Assembly (NCBI RefSeq): GCF_000270245.1
Contig: NC_015635.1
Coordinates: 2,480,001 to 2,544,000 of the forward strand
Source of the DNA: Microlunatus phosphovorus NM-1
GTDB lineage: Bacteria > Actinomycetota > Actinomycetes > Propionibacteriales > Propionibacteriaceae
DNA: 64,000 bases
Direction of reading: 5' to 3'
In this document: positions 25,589 through 32,053 of the stretch, in pieces
Numbering within the stretch: position 1 is the first letter of the stretch
Layout: each line of letters starts with the position of its first letter
Translations under genes and position numbers: made by a program
The notes under the pieces: model-generated
Databases searched by the model: none
What the model was told of the DNA's origin: nothing
The model's input: the letters and a program-made list of their open reading frames with translations, nothing else

Positions 25589-25678
25589 ACCGACAGCCTT
25601 TGTCACCGGACGAGCGAAAGCAACTTGAAATCTCGACATATGAGAATGCTGTTCACAATGTGATATTGACGTCGGTGG

Positions 25679-26761
25679 TCAGGTCGATGGGGGCTGAAGC
25701 CGTCGGCTGGCTGGGTCCTTGGGCTGTCCCGTCGGCTGCTCGGGGAGGATGGGAATCAGGCTCTCGGCGGTCTCGGCGTCCAGTGCCTCACGAAGGCGCG
25801 GCGAGCTGGCTGGCACGGTCGTGGCCTTATAGGTGCGTCGATGGTCGATGCCGGAGAGCCGGGGCCAGACGAAATCAATGGCGGCGTTGCAGGCGGCTCC
25901 GATCAGCACGGCCATGGCAGTCACGAAGGTCCACACCAGGAAGGCGATCGGTGCGGCCAAGGGGCCGTAGATCGTGGTCGAGCCGGCCGAGGCGATCAAC
26001 ACAGCTCGGAGCACCCAGTTGCCGCCGAGCCAGATGGCCAGGGTGAGGCCGGCGCCCGGCATCTCCGATATCCAGCGAGTGCGCACCGGGACGGAGAGGT
26101 GGAACAGGCCGGCGAGTACGCAGGCGGTGCCGACCAGCACGATCGGCCAGTAGAGGTTGTTGAGGAACTCCAGTCGGGTCGGCAGCAGGTGGTCGACCAG
26201 GGTCGGCCCGGCCAGCACGAGTGGCAGCACGATCGCGCCGATCACCAGGAAGAAGGCGTACAGCGCGAAGGACAGCAGCCTGGTCTTGACGATGTTCCGC
26301 AGGCCGGCGAGGCCGTACATGATCGTGATCGTGTCGACGAGCACGTTGAGGGCCCGCGAGCCGGACCAGACTGCCAGTACGAAGCCGATCGAGATGATGT
26401 CGAATCGACCGCCGGACAAGACGTCGTCGAGGGTGGGTTTGATCAAGGTGTCGACCGCGTCCGGGGTGAGGGCCCGGCTGCTCATCTCCAGGACCTCGTC
26501 GCGGAAGTCATCGACGGTCGCACCTTCATACCGTTGGGCGACATAGCCGACGGCACCCATCAGGGCGAAGATCAGGGGCGGGAGGGACAGGACGGCGAAG
26601 AAGGCGGCCTCGGCCGCCAGCCCGGTGACCCGGTAGCGAAAGCAGATGCCGACCGTGCGGCTGATGACCTCCCAGATCTGGCCGAGACGAAAGCGGACTG
26701 GCCGCGGGATGCGTTGGCGTACGCGCGCCGCAACCCCCCTCACGTCCTCCCAGCCAGCCAC
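25679..26761 (-). CDS. YihY/virulence factor BrkB family membrane protein
   Basis: A 360-residue inner membrane protein with six hydrophobic segments. The family signatures are GLAAEAAFFAVLSLPPLIFAL early on, FVLAVWSGSRALNVLVDTITIMYG, the central LLPTRLEFLNNLYWPIVLVG, and IYGPLAAPIAFLVWTFVTAM. The N-terminus is basic, and the C-terminal 60 residues are soluble and Pro/Arg/Ser rich. It starts at GTG 26761. Despite old names (RNase BN, BrkB), its biochemical function is unsettled. Confidence 0.88.
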   Translation of the reverse strand: MAGWEDVRGVAARVRQRIPRPVRFRLGQIWEVISRTVGICFRYRVTGLAAEAAFFAVLSLPPLIFALMGAVGYVAQRYEGATVDDFRDEVLEMSSRALTPDAVDTLIKPTLDDVLSGGRFDIISIGFVLAVWSGSRALNVLVDTITIMYGLAGLRNIVKTRLLSFALYAFFLVIGAIVLPLVLAGPTLVDHLLPTRLEFLNNLYWPIVLVGTACVLAGLFHLSVPVRTRWISEMPGAGLTLAIWLGGNWVLRAVLIASAGSTTIYGPLAAPIAFLVWTFVTAMAVLIGAACNAAIDFVWPRLSGIDHRRTYKATTVPASSPRLREALDAETAESLIPILPEQPTGQPKDPASRRLQPPST

Positions 26762-26991
26762 CCGTCAAGCCTAGGGGAGAAGGTCCCTGCGACAGGGGAA
26801 CAAGGTCCGCGCAGAGTCGCCGCGTTTCCGTCAGTCGACGGCTTTCGCGGTCTGGGCGGCGCTGCACGGCATCGTCTCTGATCAGGGTTGGCTTCCCGGG
26901 TCAGCCGGCCACGTGAAGGAAGTGTCAGGGCAGCTTCAGGTGGGCTGCCGCGCCACCCCTCGACCTTGAGGGCCCCATCGCTCCGCACCTG

Positions 26992-27051
26992 GTCATCGAG
27001 AAGGAGAGGAAGTCATCTAGAAGGAGAGGACGTCATCGAAAAGGAGCAGGC
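26992..27051. repeat. Three tandem 20-bp imperfect repeats
   Basis: The unit GTCATCGAGAAGGAGAGGAA is followed by two copies differing at two to four positions (26992-27011, 27012-27031, 27032-27051). A reversed copy, CTGCTCCTTCTCGACGAT, lies at about 27108-27125, so the third unit and the reversed copy could form a long hairpin downstream of the minus-strand tRNA genes. The 390-bp gap 26762-27151 holds no gene that I can support. Confidence 0.75.
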
Positions 27052-27151
27052 ACACCCGAAATCGCAGGTTTCGCCTGCATCTGCGCCTTGTCGGCGGCGA
27101 CTGCTCCTTCTCGACGATCCCATCGAGGGCGCAAGAGCCAGGCGTTCTTGT

Positions 27152-27226
27152 TGGTGGGCGATACTGGGTTCGAACCAGTGACCTCTTCCGTGTCAGGGAA
27201 GCGCGCTACCGCTGCGCCAATCGCCC
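27152..27226 (-). tRNA. tRNA-Val (GAC)
   Basis: The minus strand folds as a cloverleaf: acceptor GGGCGAT/ATCGCCC, D-arm GCGCAGCGGTAGCGC, anticodon stem CTTCC/GGAAG with loop CTGACAC (anticodon GAC), and T-arm with GGTTCGAACCC. Discriminator A is at 27155 and CCA is encoded at 27154-27152. It is nearly identical to the other valine tRNA at 28850 outside the anticodon arm. Confidence 0.95.
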
Positions 27227-27227
27227 G

Positions 27228-27298
27228 AGGTGGAGACGGGATTTGAACCCGTGTACACGGATTTGCAGTCCGTTGCCTCGCCTCTCGGCCACTCCACC
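27228..27298 (-). tRNA. tRNA-Cys (GCA)
   Basis: Acceptor GGTGGAG/CTCCACC, anticodon stem ACGGA/TCCGT with loop CTGCAAA (anticodon GCA), and T-arm GGGTTCAAATCCC. The discriminator is U, as expected for cysteine. CCA is not encoded. It lies 1 bp from tRNA-Val. Confidence 0.95.
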
Positions 27299-27371
27299 CT
27301 GAGGAGTTCGCTTCCCCCTTGATGGACTGGAGAACACTGCTCTCCCGAAGGGATGGGCGAGACTCGCTCCG

Positions 27372-27444
27372 AGCGGACGACGGGATTCGAACCCGCGACC
27401 CTCACCTTGGCAAGGTGATGCTCTACCAACTGAGCCACGTCCGC
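27372..27444 (-). tRNA. tRNA-Gly (GCC)
   Basis: Acceptor GCGGACG/CGTCCGC, D-arm GCTCAGTTGGTAGAGC, anticodon stem TCACC/GGTGA with loop TTGCCAA (anticodon GCC), and T-loop GGTTCGAATCC. Discriminator U, no encoded CCA. With tRNA-Cys and tRNA-Val it forms a minus-strand cluster in the order Gly-Cys-Val. Confidence 0.95.
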
Positions 27445-27563
27445 GTTGCGCTGCTTTCCGGAGTGAATCCGGTCCGTGGCGCGGTCAGGAACAATAGCCG
27501 AGTACGCGCCGGAAGCCAAACCGTCTCGGCGGTGCGTGTTGGGGCCCGGTCTAGGCTCTCGCT

Positions 27564-28436
27564 ATGAGCGCGCCGACGACCCCCGAGACCCGCCCGACGC
27601 TGATCAGACCCGCCCGCACGATCTGGCTGAACGGCCGACTCTACGGGGATGGCGAGACGCCTGCGGTGCCGGTCACCGACCACGGCCTCGTTGTCGGCGA
27701 CGGCGCCTTCGAAGCGCTCAAGATCACGGCGGCGGGCCCGTTTGCCGTGCAGCGTCACCTCGAGCGACTCTCTCGGTCTGCGAAATCGCTGGAACTGCCG
27801 CCTCCCGATCACGCCGTCGTCCGCGGTGCGATCGACGCGGTCTGCGCCGGCCAGGACTGGCAGTTCGGGAAGGTTCGGATCACCTACACCGGCGGTCCGG
27901 GGCCGCTCGGATCCCAGGCCGCGTACGGCCCGCCCAACCTGGTGGTGATCGCCGAGCCCATGGATCCGGCACCAGCGATCGGCACCGTCGTCACGGCTCC
28001 CTGGCGACGGAACGAGAACGGGGCCCTGACCGGGGTCAAATCGACCTCGTACGCCGAGAACGTCCGTGGGCTGGCGTACGCGCGCTCCCGGGGCGCCGCC
28101 GAGACGATCTTCCTGAACACGACGGGCGACGTCTGCGAGGGGACCGGGACCAACGTCTTCTGCGTGTTCGGTAGCCGGGTTGTCACCCCGCCACTGGCGG
28201 CGGGCTGCCTGGCGGGCATCACCCGCGAACTGGTGGTCGAGTGGTGCGATGTGGTGGAAGACGACTTCACCCTCGCCGAGGCCGCCGAAGCGGACGAGGT
28301 GTTCCTCACCTCGTCGCTGCGTGATGTGCAGGCGATCTCGCGCTGGGACGGCATCGACCACGCCGCACCCGGGCCGAAGACCACCGAGATCGCAGCCCAC
28401 TTCCTGGCCAGGAGCGCCGAACTCGTCGACCCCTGA
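27564..28436 (+). CDS. Class IV aminotransferase (aminodeoxychorismate lyase-like)
   Basis: A 290-residue PLP enzyme of fold type IV. It opens with TIWLNGRLY and DHGLVVGDGAFEAL, the usual fold IV start. The PLP lysine is in TGVKSTSYAENV, and EGTGTNVFCVFG and TPPLAAGCLAGITREL bind the cofactor phosphate. The family includes branched-chain and D-amino-acid aminotransferases and aminodeoxychorismate lyase (PabC); length and the GTGTNVF motif fit PabC-like members, but the substrate is not certain. ATG 27564 is 119 bp from tRNA-Gly, reading away from it. Confidence 0.85.
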   Translation: MSAPTTPETRPTLIRPARTIWLNGRLYGDGETPAVPVTDHGLVVGDGAFEALKITAAGPFAVQRHLERLSRSAKSLELPPPDHAVVRGAIDAVCAGQDWQFGKVRITYTGGPGPLGSQAAYGPPNLVVIAEPMDPAPAIGTVVTAPWRRNENGALTGVKSTSYAENVRGLAYARSRGAAETIFLNTTGDVCEGTGTNVFCVFGSRVVTPPLAAGCLAGITRELVVEWCDVVEDDFTLAEAAEADEVFLTSSLRDVQAISRWDGIDHAAPGPKTTEIAAHFLARSAELVDP

Positions 28437-28544
28437 CCAGGACCTTGATGCGGGCCCAGGCCCGCGTCCTTGATCGACCGCCTGCGCCGTCGGCGAAGGA
28501 CCTGCTGGCCGGTCTGCGGGATGAGACCCGGCAGCGACGCTCGC

Positions 28545-28692
28545 CGACGCGGCCGAGCGGTGCGGGTACGCGCTGCGCAACGTCACCCACCTGCTCACCT
28601 GGCTGCCGACCCCGGCCGACTTCGGGCGCCTGCTAGCCGCGGTTGATCGGCGAGTCGGCAGCGGGCCGTCCGGCCGGCAGATGCCGGAGTGA
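28545..28692 (+). pseudogene. Unrecognised coding remnant
   Basis: An open stretch without start codon reads AERCGYALRNVTHLLTWLP and continues to a TGA at 28690-28692. Just upstream, in another frame, DLLAGLRDETRQR looks like it could precede it. Codon use is like coding sequence. It may be the tail of a frameshifted small gene. I do not recognise the family. Confidence 0.3.
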
Positions 28693-28701
28693 GTGCTCAC
28701 T
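28688..28701. promoter_or_regulatory. AGTGAG-TG-CTCACT inverted repeat
   Basis: Two perfect 6-bp arms around TG, the size and form of a TetR-type operator. It directly precedes the nested hairpin at 28703. No clearly controlled gene follows apart from tRNA-Val at 28850, so the assignment is weak. Confidence 0.3.
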
Positions 28702-28702
28702 C

Positions 28703-28755
28703 ACTGGTGCCCCAGGGTGGCTTCGATTGACGTGAAGCCACCACAGCGCACCAGT
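28703..28755. repeat. 53-bp symmetrical nested hairpin
   Basis: ACTGGTGC and GCACCAGT form the 8-bp outer arms. After 5-base spacers, GGTGGCTTC and GAAGCCACC form 9-bp inner arms around a 9-base loop. All 17 base pairs are perfect and the design is symmetrical. It could be a terminator, a protein-binding site or a leftover of a mobile element. There is no T-run. The rest of 28437-28849 holds the coding remnant described separately and no gene. Confidence 0.7.
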
Positions 28756-28849
28756 CGATGATCCACATCGATGTCTCACCCTCTGCATGGTCAGAATGTG
28801 GGGACAGCGCCTGCGATGGGATATGGTTGGCGTCGCCCGACAGGGCAGG

Positions 28850-28924
28850 GGGCGATTGGCGCAGTGGTAGCGCGCTTCGTTCACACCGAAGAGGTCACTG
28901 GTTCGAACCCAGTATCGCCCACCA
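28850..28924 (+). tRNA. tRNA-Val (CAC)
   Basis: Acceptor GGGCGAT/ATCGCCC, D-arm GCGCAGTGGTAGCGC, anticodon stem CTTCG/CGAAG with loop TTCACAC (anticodon CAC), and T-arm GGTTCGAACCC. Discriminator A at 28921 and encoded CCA at 28922-28924. Together with the GAC species it reads valine codons; a TAC species is not in the window. Confidence 0.95.
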
Positions 28925-28936
28925 TGGATTGAGTGT

Positions 28937-29302
28937 TCAGACCTGCGAGGTCAGAGCCGCGGCACATGCCGTCCGCGCTAGGCGTCGGACGAGGTCGTCC
29001 GGTAGGGGTTTGCGCGGGGTAAACGTGATCCCGGTCTTCGTGGCCTTGAAGCCGGCGGCGGCGATTTCCTCACTGTGCTGGGAGATGGCGCTCGGAAGGA
29101 AGTACACCCCGCACTGCTTGCTGAACGCCGCATAGCTCGCGACCACCAAGCCGCCGATCTTGAATCCCGGCATGTTGTACATCACGACCTCGTCGGCCTG
29201 CGGCAGAGCTTGGGCTAGCAACTCGCGCAGCCGCGCCAGCGTCGCACGGAAGGATTCCGGCGCAGCAGCGATGTAGGCGTCGTGATCAGATATCGCTGTC
29301 AT
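28937..29302 (-). CDS. DUF1801 (YdhG-like) protein
   Basis: A 121-residue protein of the YdhG/DUF1801 family. It begins MTAISDHDAYIAAAPE, then LRELLAQALPQADEVVMYNMPGF, the typical motif with the conserved Tyr/Met-Pro, and later ITFTPRKPLPDDLVRRL. ATG 29302 is chosen; the frame is open upstream but unconserved. Function unknown. It reads in the same direction as the TetR gene 43 bp upstream and may be its target. Confidence 0.8.
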   Translation of the reverse strand: MTAISDHDAYIAAAPESFRATLARLRELLAQALPQADEVVMYNMPGFKIGGLVVASYAAFSKQCGVYFLPSAISQHSEEIAAAGFKATKTGITFTPRKPLPDDLVRRLARTACAAALTSQV

Positions 29303-29345
29303 GGTCGTGTCTCCAACTCCAGCGTCGGTGGTACTGATGAGGACC

Positions 29346-29933
29346 TCAGACCTCCATTGTGCCGATTGGGTTCCGGGGTCGTAGGGACTGCTCCACGAGG
29401 TGCGCCAGGCGCAACGCTGCATCGCGATCCGGTAGGTACGCTGCCGCCTCTAATGACGCCATCGCGTACTGCACCAGTTCGTCGACGGGCACGTCGGTGC
29501 GGATTGCACCAGCCTCCGAGTCCGCGATGATCAACTCGTGCAGGAGTGCTGCAACGGTTTCCCTTGCGTCGCTCACTGCTGCCGACCGATGAAGGGCACT
29601 GTGGTCTTGGTCGCCGTGTTGGTGTTGTCGACTGATCGCATAGCGCTCGATGACAGTAGAAAGTCGCTCATCCTCGGGTGTGGCTGCCGCGACCGCCTGG
29701 AGTTGACGCAGGTGGTCGCCGATCTGGTGTGCGTGCCAGAGTTCGACTGCTTCGGCGGAGTCCTTGACGTACCGGTAGAGCGTTGCTCGGCTGATCCCAG
29801 CTGTCTCGGCGATCGCCGACATCGTGAGGCCGGTGAACCCGTCCTGGTGAACCAGCTTTGCTGTCGCCTGCACGATCGCTAGCTTCACGGAGTCCTTGTG
29901 GCCCTCGATGGTCGCTTCCCACAACTTCGGCAC
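29346..29933 (-). CDS. TetR family transcriptional regulator
   Basis: A 195-residue repressor. The helix-turn-helix is at about residues 20-60: AIVQATAKLVHQDGFTGLTM, then SAIAETAGISRATLYRYV. The C-terminal ligand domain is helical and ends with LRLAHLVEQSLRP. GTG 29933 is the start. It diverges from a small membrane protein gene; the gap contains an inverted repeat (TGTAT/ATACA) that is a candidate operator. The ligand is unknown. Confidence 0.85.
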   Translation of the reverse strand: MPKLWEATIEGHKDSVKLAIVQATAKLVHQDGFTGLTMSAIAETAGISRATLYRYVKDSAEAVELWHAHQIGDHLRQLQAVAAATPEDERLSTVIERYAISRQHQHGDQDHSALHRSAAVSDARETVAALLHELIIADSEAGAIRTDVPVDELVQYAMASLEAAAYLPDRDAALRLAHLVEQSLRPRNPIGTMEV

Positions 29934-29962
29934 GGATCCATGCTACTGGCGATGAGACAGTT

Positions 29963-29979
29963 TGTATCTAAACAATACA
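29963..29979. promoter_or_regulatory. TGTAT-N7-ATACA inverted repeat
   Basis: It lies in the 53-bp gap between the TetR gene and the divergent small membrane gene, an unusually AT-rich patch for this window (TTTGTATCTAAACAATACA). The position fits an operator through which TetR represses itself and the divergent genes. TACACT next to it could be a -10 box for the plus strand. Confidence 0.45.
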
Positions 29980-29986
29980 CTATGTC

Positions 29987-30121
29987 ATGATAAATCGCAT
30001 GAGACGGTGGCTTCGATCGACGCCTACCTGGGTCGTGGTCCTGCTCTCGATCGCAGCCGTTGGTGCGGTGGTCTTCGTCGTCATGCACCTTGGCGGTGGT
30101 GGCATGCACCGGATGCACTGA
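29987..30121 (+). CDS. Small single-span membrane protein
   Basis: A 44-residue frame: a basic start (MINRMRRWLR), one hydrophobic span of about 18 residues (VVVLLSIAAVGAVVFVV), then a His/Met/Gly tail (MHLGGGGMHRMH). ATG 29987 follows the candidate TetR operator, and the stop is 2 bp before the next ATG, so the two are likely co-transcribed. The His/Met-rich tail might bind a metal such as copper, which is speculation. No known family is recognised. Confidence 0.5.
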   Translation: MINRMRRWLRSTPTWVVVLLSIAAVGAVVFVVMHLGGGGMHRMH

Positions 30122-30123
30122 CG

Positions 30124-30622
30124 ATGCCGTCGCTCCCGCCAGGAGGTCGACGGTGCCTGGTCGTGATCCATGCAGGAACGTCCGTGGGCTGGATCGGAGC
30201 GGTCGTTGGATTCGTCGCCGTCGCTGCGGTCGGGGCAGCCCTCGCCGTCGAATCGATGGACGCCAGCGGTCTCTACTCAGCCCTGAGCATCCTCCTCACA
30301 GTCGTCATCGTCCCGCTGGCGGGACTCTCCTTCGTATCGGGAGTGGTCGTTGCCCTCGCGACGCCCTGGGGACTGTTTCGGCATTGGTGGGTGGTCATCA
30401 AGCTCGTACTCACCACCGGTGCCACAGTGGCGCTCCTCCTCCATCGAGGCGTCGCGCAGCAGGCAGCGGAGTACGCGGTCAGCGCGAGGCCTGAACTGGC
30501 GTCGTTGCAGACCCAATTGTTGGTCGATGCCATTGCCGGACTCGCGGTGCTGCTCCTCGCAGCCCTTCTCGGCTTGGCTCAAACCCAAAGGCCGGCTCAA
30601 GGTGGCCGCGTTGTCGGAGTGA
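30124..30622 (+). pseudogene. Frameshifted DUF2269-like membrane protein
   Basis: From ATG 30124 the frame reads VIHAGTSVGWIGAVVGFVA, the typical start of a four-helix integral membrane family, then IVPLAGLSFVSGVVVAL, TPWGLFRHWWVVIKLVL and AGLAVLLLAALLGLA. At about 30580 it should end with a short basic tail. That tail (WLKPKGRLKVAALSE, stop at 30620-30622) is present in the neighbouring frame. Without the shift, the frame runs on for more than 1.3 kb antagonistic to the next gene. A one-base change therefore breaks the C-terminus; the four helices may still be made. Function unknown. Confidence 0.6.
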
Positions 30623-30642
30623 CTTGGTCCGCCTGGCTTCGC

Positions 30643-30735
30643 TCAGGTCGGCGTCAAGACAGTGATGCCGTTGGTCCGTGCCGCGTCTGCGAAACGATCG
30701 TCGTAGGTGACGACGCCATCCCGCAAGCTCGGCCG
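30643..30735 (-). pseudogene. C-terminal remnant of a VapC (PIN domain) toxin
   Basis: The minus strand reads LRDGVVTYDDRFADAA and then RTNGITVLTPT before a TGA at 30645-30643. That is the last part of a PIN-domain ribonuclease toxin, with the conserved Thr-Tyr-Asp and the final V-L-x-P. A TGA at 30738-30736 interrupts the frame directly upstream, and no antitoxin or N-terminal half is present. It is the second degraded toxin in the window. Confidence 0.6.
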
Positions 30736-30871
30736 TCAGGCTGGGACCCGCCTAAGGGGCCGGCAACTCACGGATGTCGCGCCGTGGTCCGATGGCTGGC
30801 GAAAGGCTGTTGGATACAGTGCGGCTGCGATAGCAGGACTCTCACCCGTCTCGATGAGGAGCCGCTCCCAG

Positions 30872-32053
30872 ATGACAGCCAGTGTTCGTATCAGCGTGGT
30901 CGGTGCTGGTCTGATCGGGATCCGGCACGTCGAGGAGATCGTCGCCAGCGACTGTGCCGAGTTGGCGTCGATCGTCGATCCCGGACCGGCTGGACCGGCA
31001 GTGGCCGACAAGTTTGGCGTCGTCTGCCACCAGACCTTGGCCGAGCTGTTCGAACGCGACAAACCCGACGGGATCATCCTGGCGACGCCGAACCAGCTGC
31101 ATGTCGAGGGCGCTTTGGCGTGCATCGCGGCTGGCGTGCCGGTGATCGTGGAGAAGCCGCTGGCGGACACGATCGAGGGTGCGGTTCGGATCGTCGAGGC
31201 GGGGGAGTCGGCGGGCGTACCGGTGCTGACCGGGCATCACCGCAACTACAGCCCGATCATGGCCACGGCGAAGAAGGTCGTGAACGAGGGCGTGCTCGGG
31301 CGGATCGTCGCGGTGACCGGTACCGCGCTGTTTTACAAGCCCGACGACTACTTCGACGTCGGCGGCGGCTGGCGTCGGGAGCCGGGTGGCGGACCGATCC
31401 TGCTCAATCTCACCCACGAGGTGAACAACCTCCAGCAGCTGCTGGGTCGGATCGTGCGCGTCCAGGCCGTAGCGTCCAATGCCGTACGCGGCTTTCCGGT
31501 GGAGGACACGGCGGCGATGGTGTTCACCTTCGCCAACGGTGCTTTGGGCACGTTCCTGCTGTCCGACGCGGCAGGTTCGGCACGCTCCTGGGAGCAGACC
31601 TCACGGGAGAATGCCAGCTATTCGACCTACCCGGACGAGGACTGCTATCACATCGCCGGCACGGCCGGGTCGCTGTCGGTGCCGACGATGCGGCTCAAGG
31701 TCTTCGCCGGCAAGCCGTCCTGGTGGGAGCCTCTCGAGACCTCCACCATCGAGATAGACCGCAGCGATCCGCTCGCCAACCAGATCGTCCACTTCGCGGC
31801 CGTGATCAGCGGCGACGCGGAGCCGATCTGCAGTGCCCGGGATGGACTCGACACCATGCGCGTAGTCGATGCGGTCATCGAGTCCGCGGCGACCGGGCAG
31901 CCGGTAGATCTTGCACCCAGCAGCTCGGTTGGGATGCCGAATCGTGATGACGGATCGGCCGAGGATGGGGGAGGATCGAGCCGACGGGTGTCCGGCGGCG
32001 GGCCTCGTACCCACTCGTCCGGATCGGGAGCACCTGTATGTCCTACCGCGTAG
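30872..32053 (+). CDS. Gfo/Idh/MocA family oxidoreductase
   Basis: A 393-residue NAD(P)-dependent dehydrogenase. The Rossmann fold begins SVRISVVGAGLIGIRHVEEI; VIVEKPLADTIEGA has the family EKP motif with the catalytic lysine, followed by TGHHRNYSPIM and LNLTHEVNNLQQLLG with the usual His near the active site. The last 45 residues are Ser/Gly rich and overlap the Hsp70-like gene by 16 bp. ATG 30872 has GAGGAG ten bases upstream. The family acts on sugars, inositols and their derivatives; the substrate is unknown. Confidence 0.88.
   Translation: MTASVRISVVGAGLIGIRHVEEIVASDCAELASIVDPGPAGPAVADKFGVVCHQTLAELFERDKPDGIILATPNQLHVEGALACIAAGVPVIVEKPLADTIEGAVRIVEAGESAGVPVLTGHHRNYSPIMATAKKVVNEGVLGRIVAVTGTALFYKPDDYFDVGGGWRREPGGGPILLNLTHEVNNLQQLLGRIVRVQAVASNAVRGFPVEDTAAMVFTFANGALGTFLLSDAAGSARSWEQTSRENASYSTYPDEDCYHIAGTAGSLSVPTMRLKVFAGKPSWWEPLETSTIEIDRSDPLANQIVHFAAVISGDAEPICSARDGLDTMRVVDAVIESAATGQPVDLAPSSSVGMPNRDDGSAEDGGGSSRRVSGGGPRTHSSGSGAPVCPTA

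Noticed and set aside
26992-27051. CRISPR-like array
   Set aside because: The three repeats are directly adjacent with no spacers, and no cas gene is present.
26888-27181. A small open frame before the tRNA cluster
   Set aside because: Its last codons are the antisense of tRNA-Val, and the rest covers the tandem repeats; no conserved protein is seen.
30736-31170. A minus-strand frame upstream of the VapC tail
   Set aside because: It is mostly antisense to the oxidoreductase gene and does not supply a PIN-domain N-terminus.
29962-31947. A 660-codon plus-strand frame
   Set aside because: Only its first part is a membrane protein. The rest is out of frame with the clearly conserved Gfo/Idh/MocA gene, so it reflects a frameshift and not a fusion protein.
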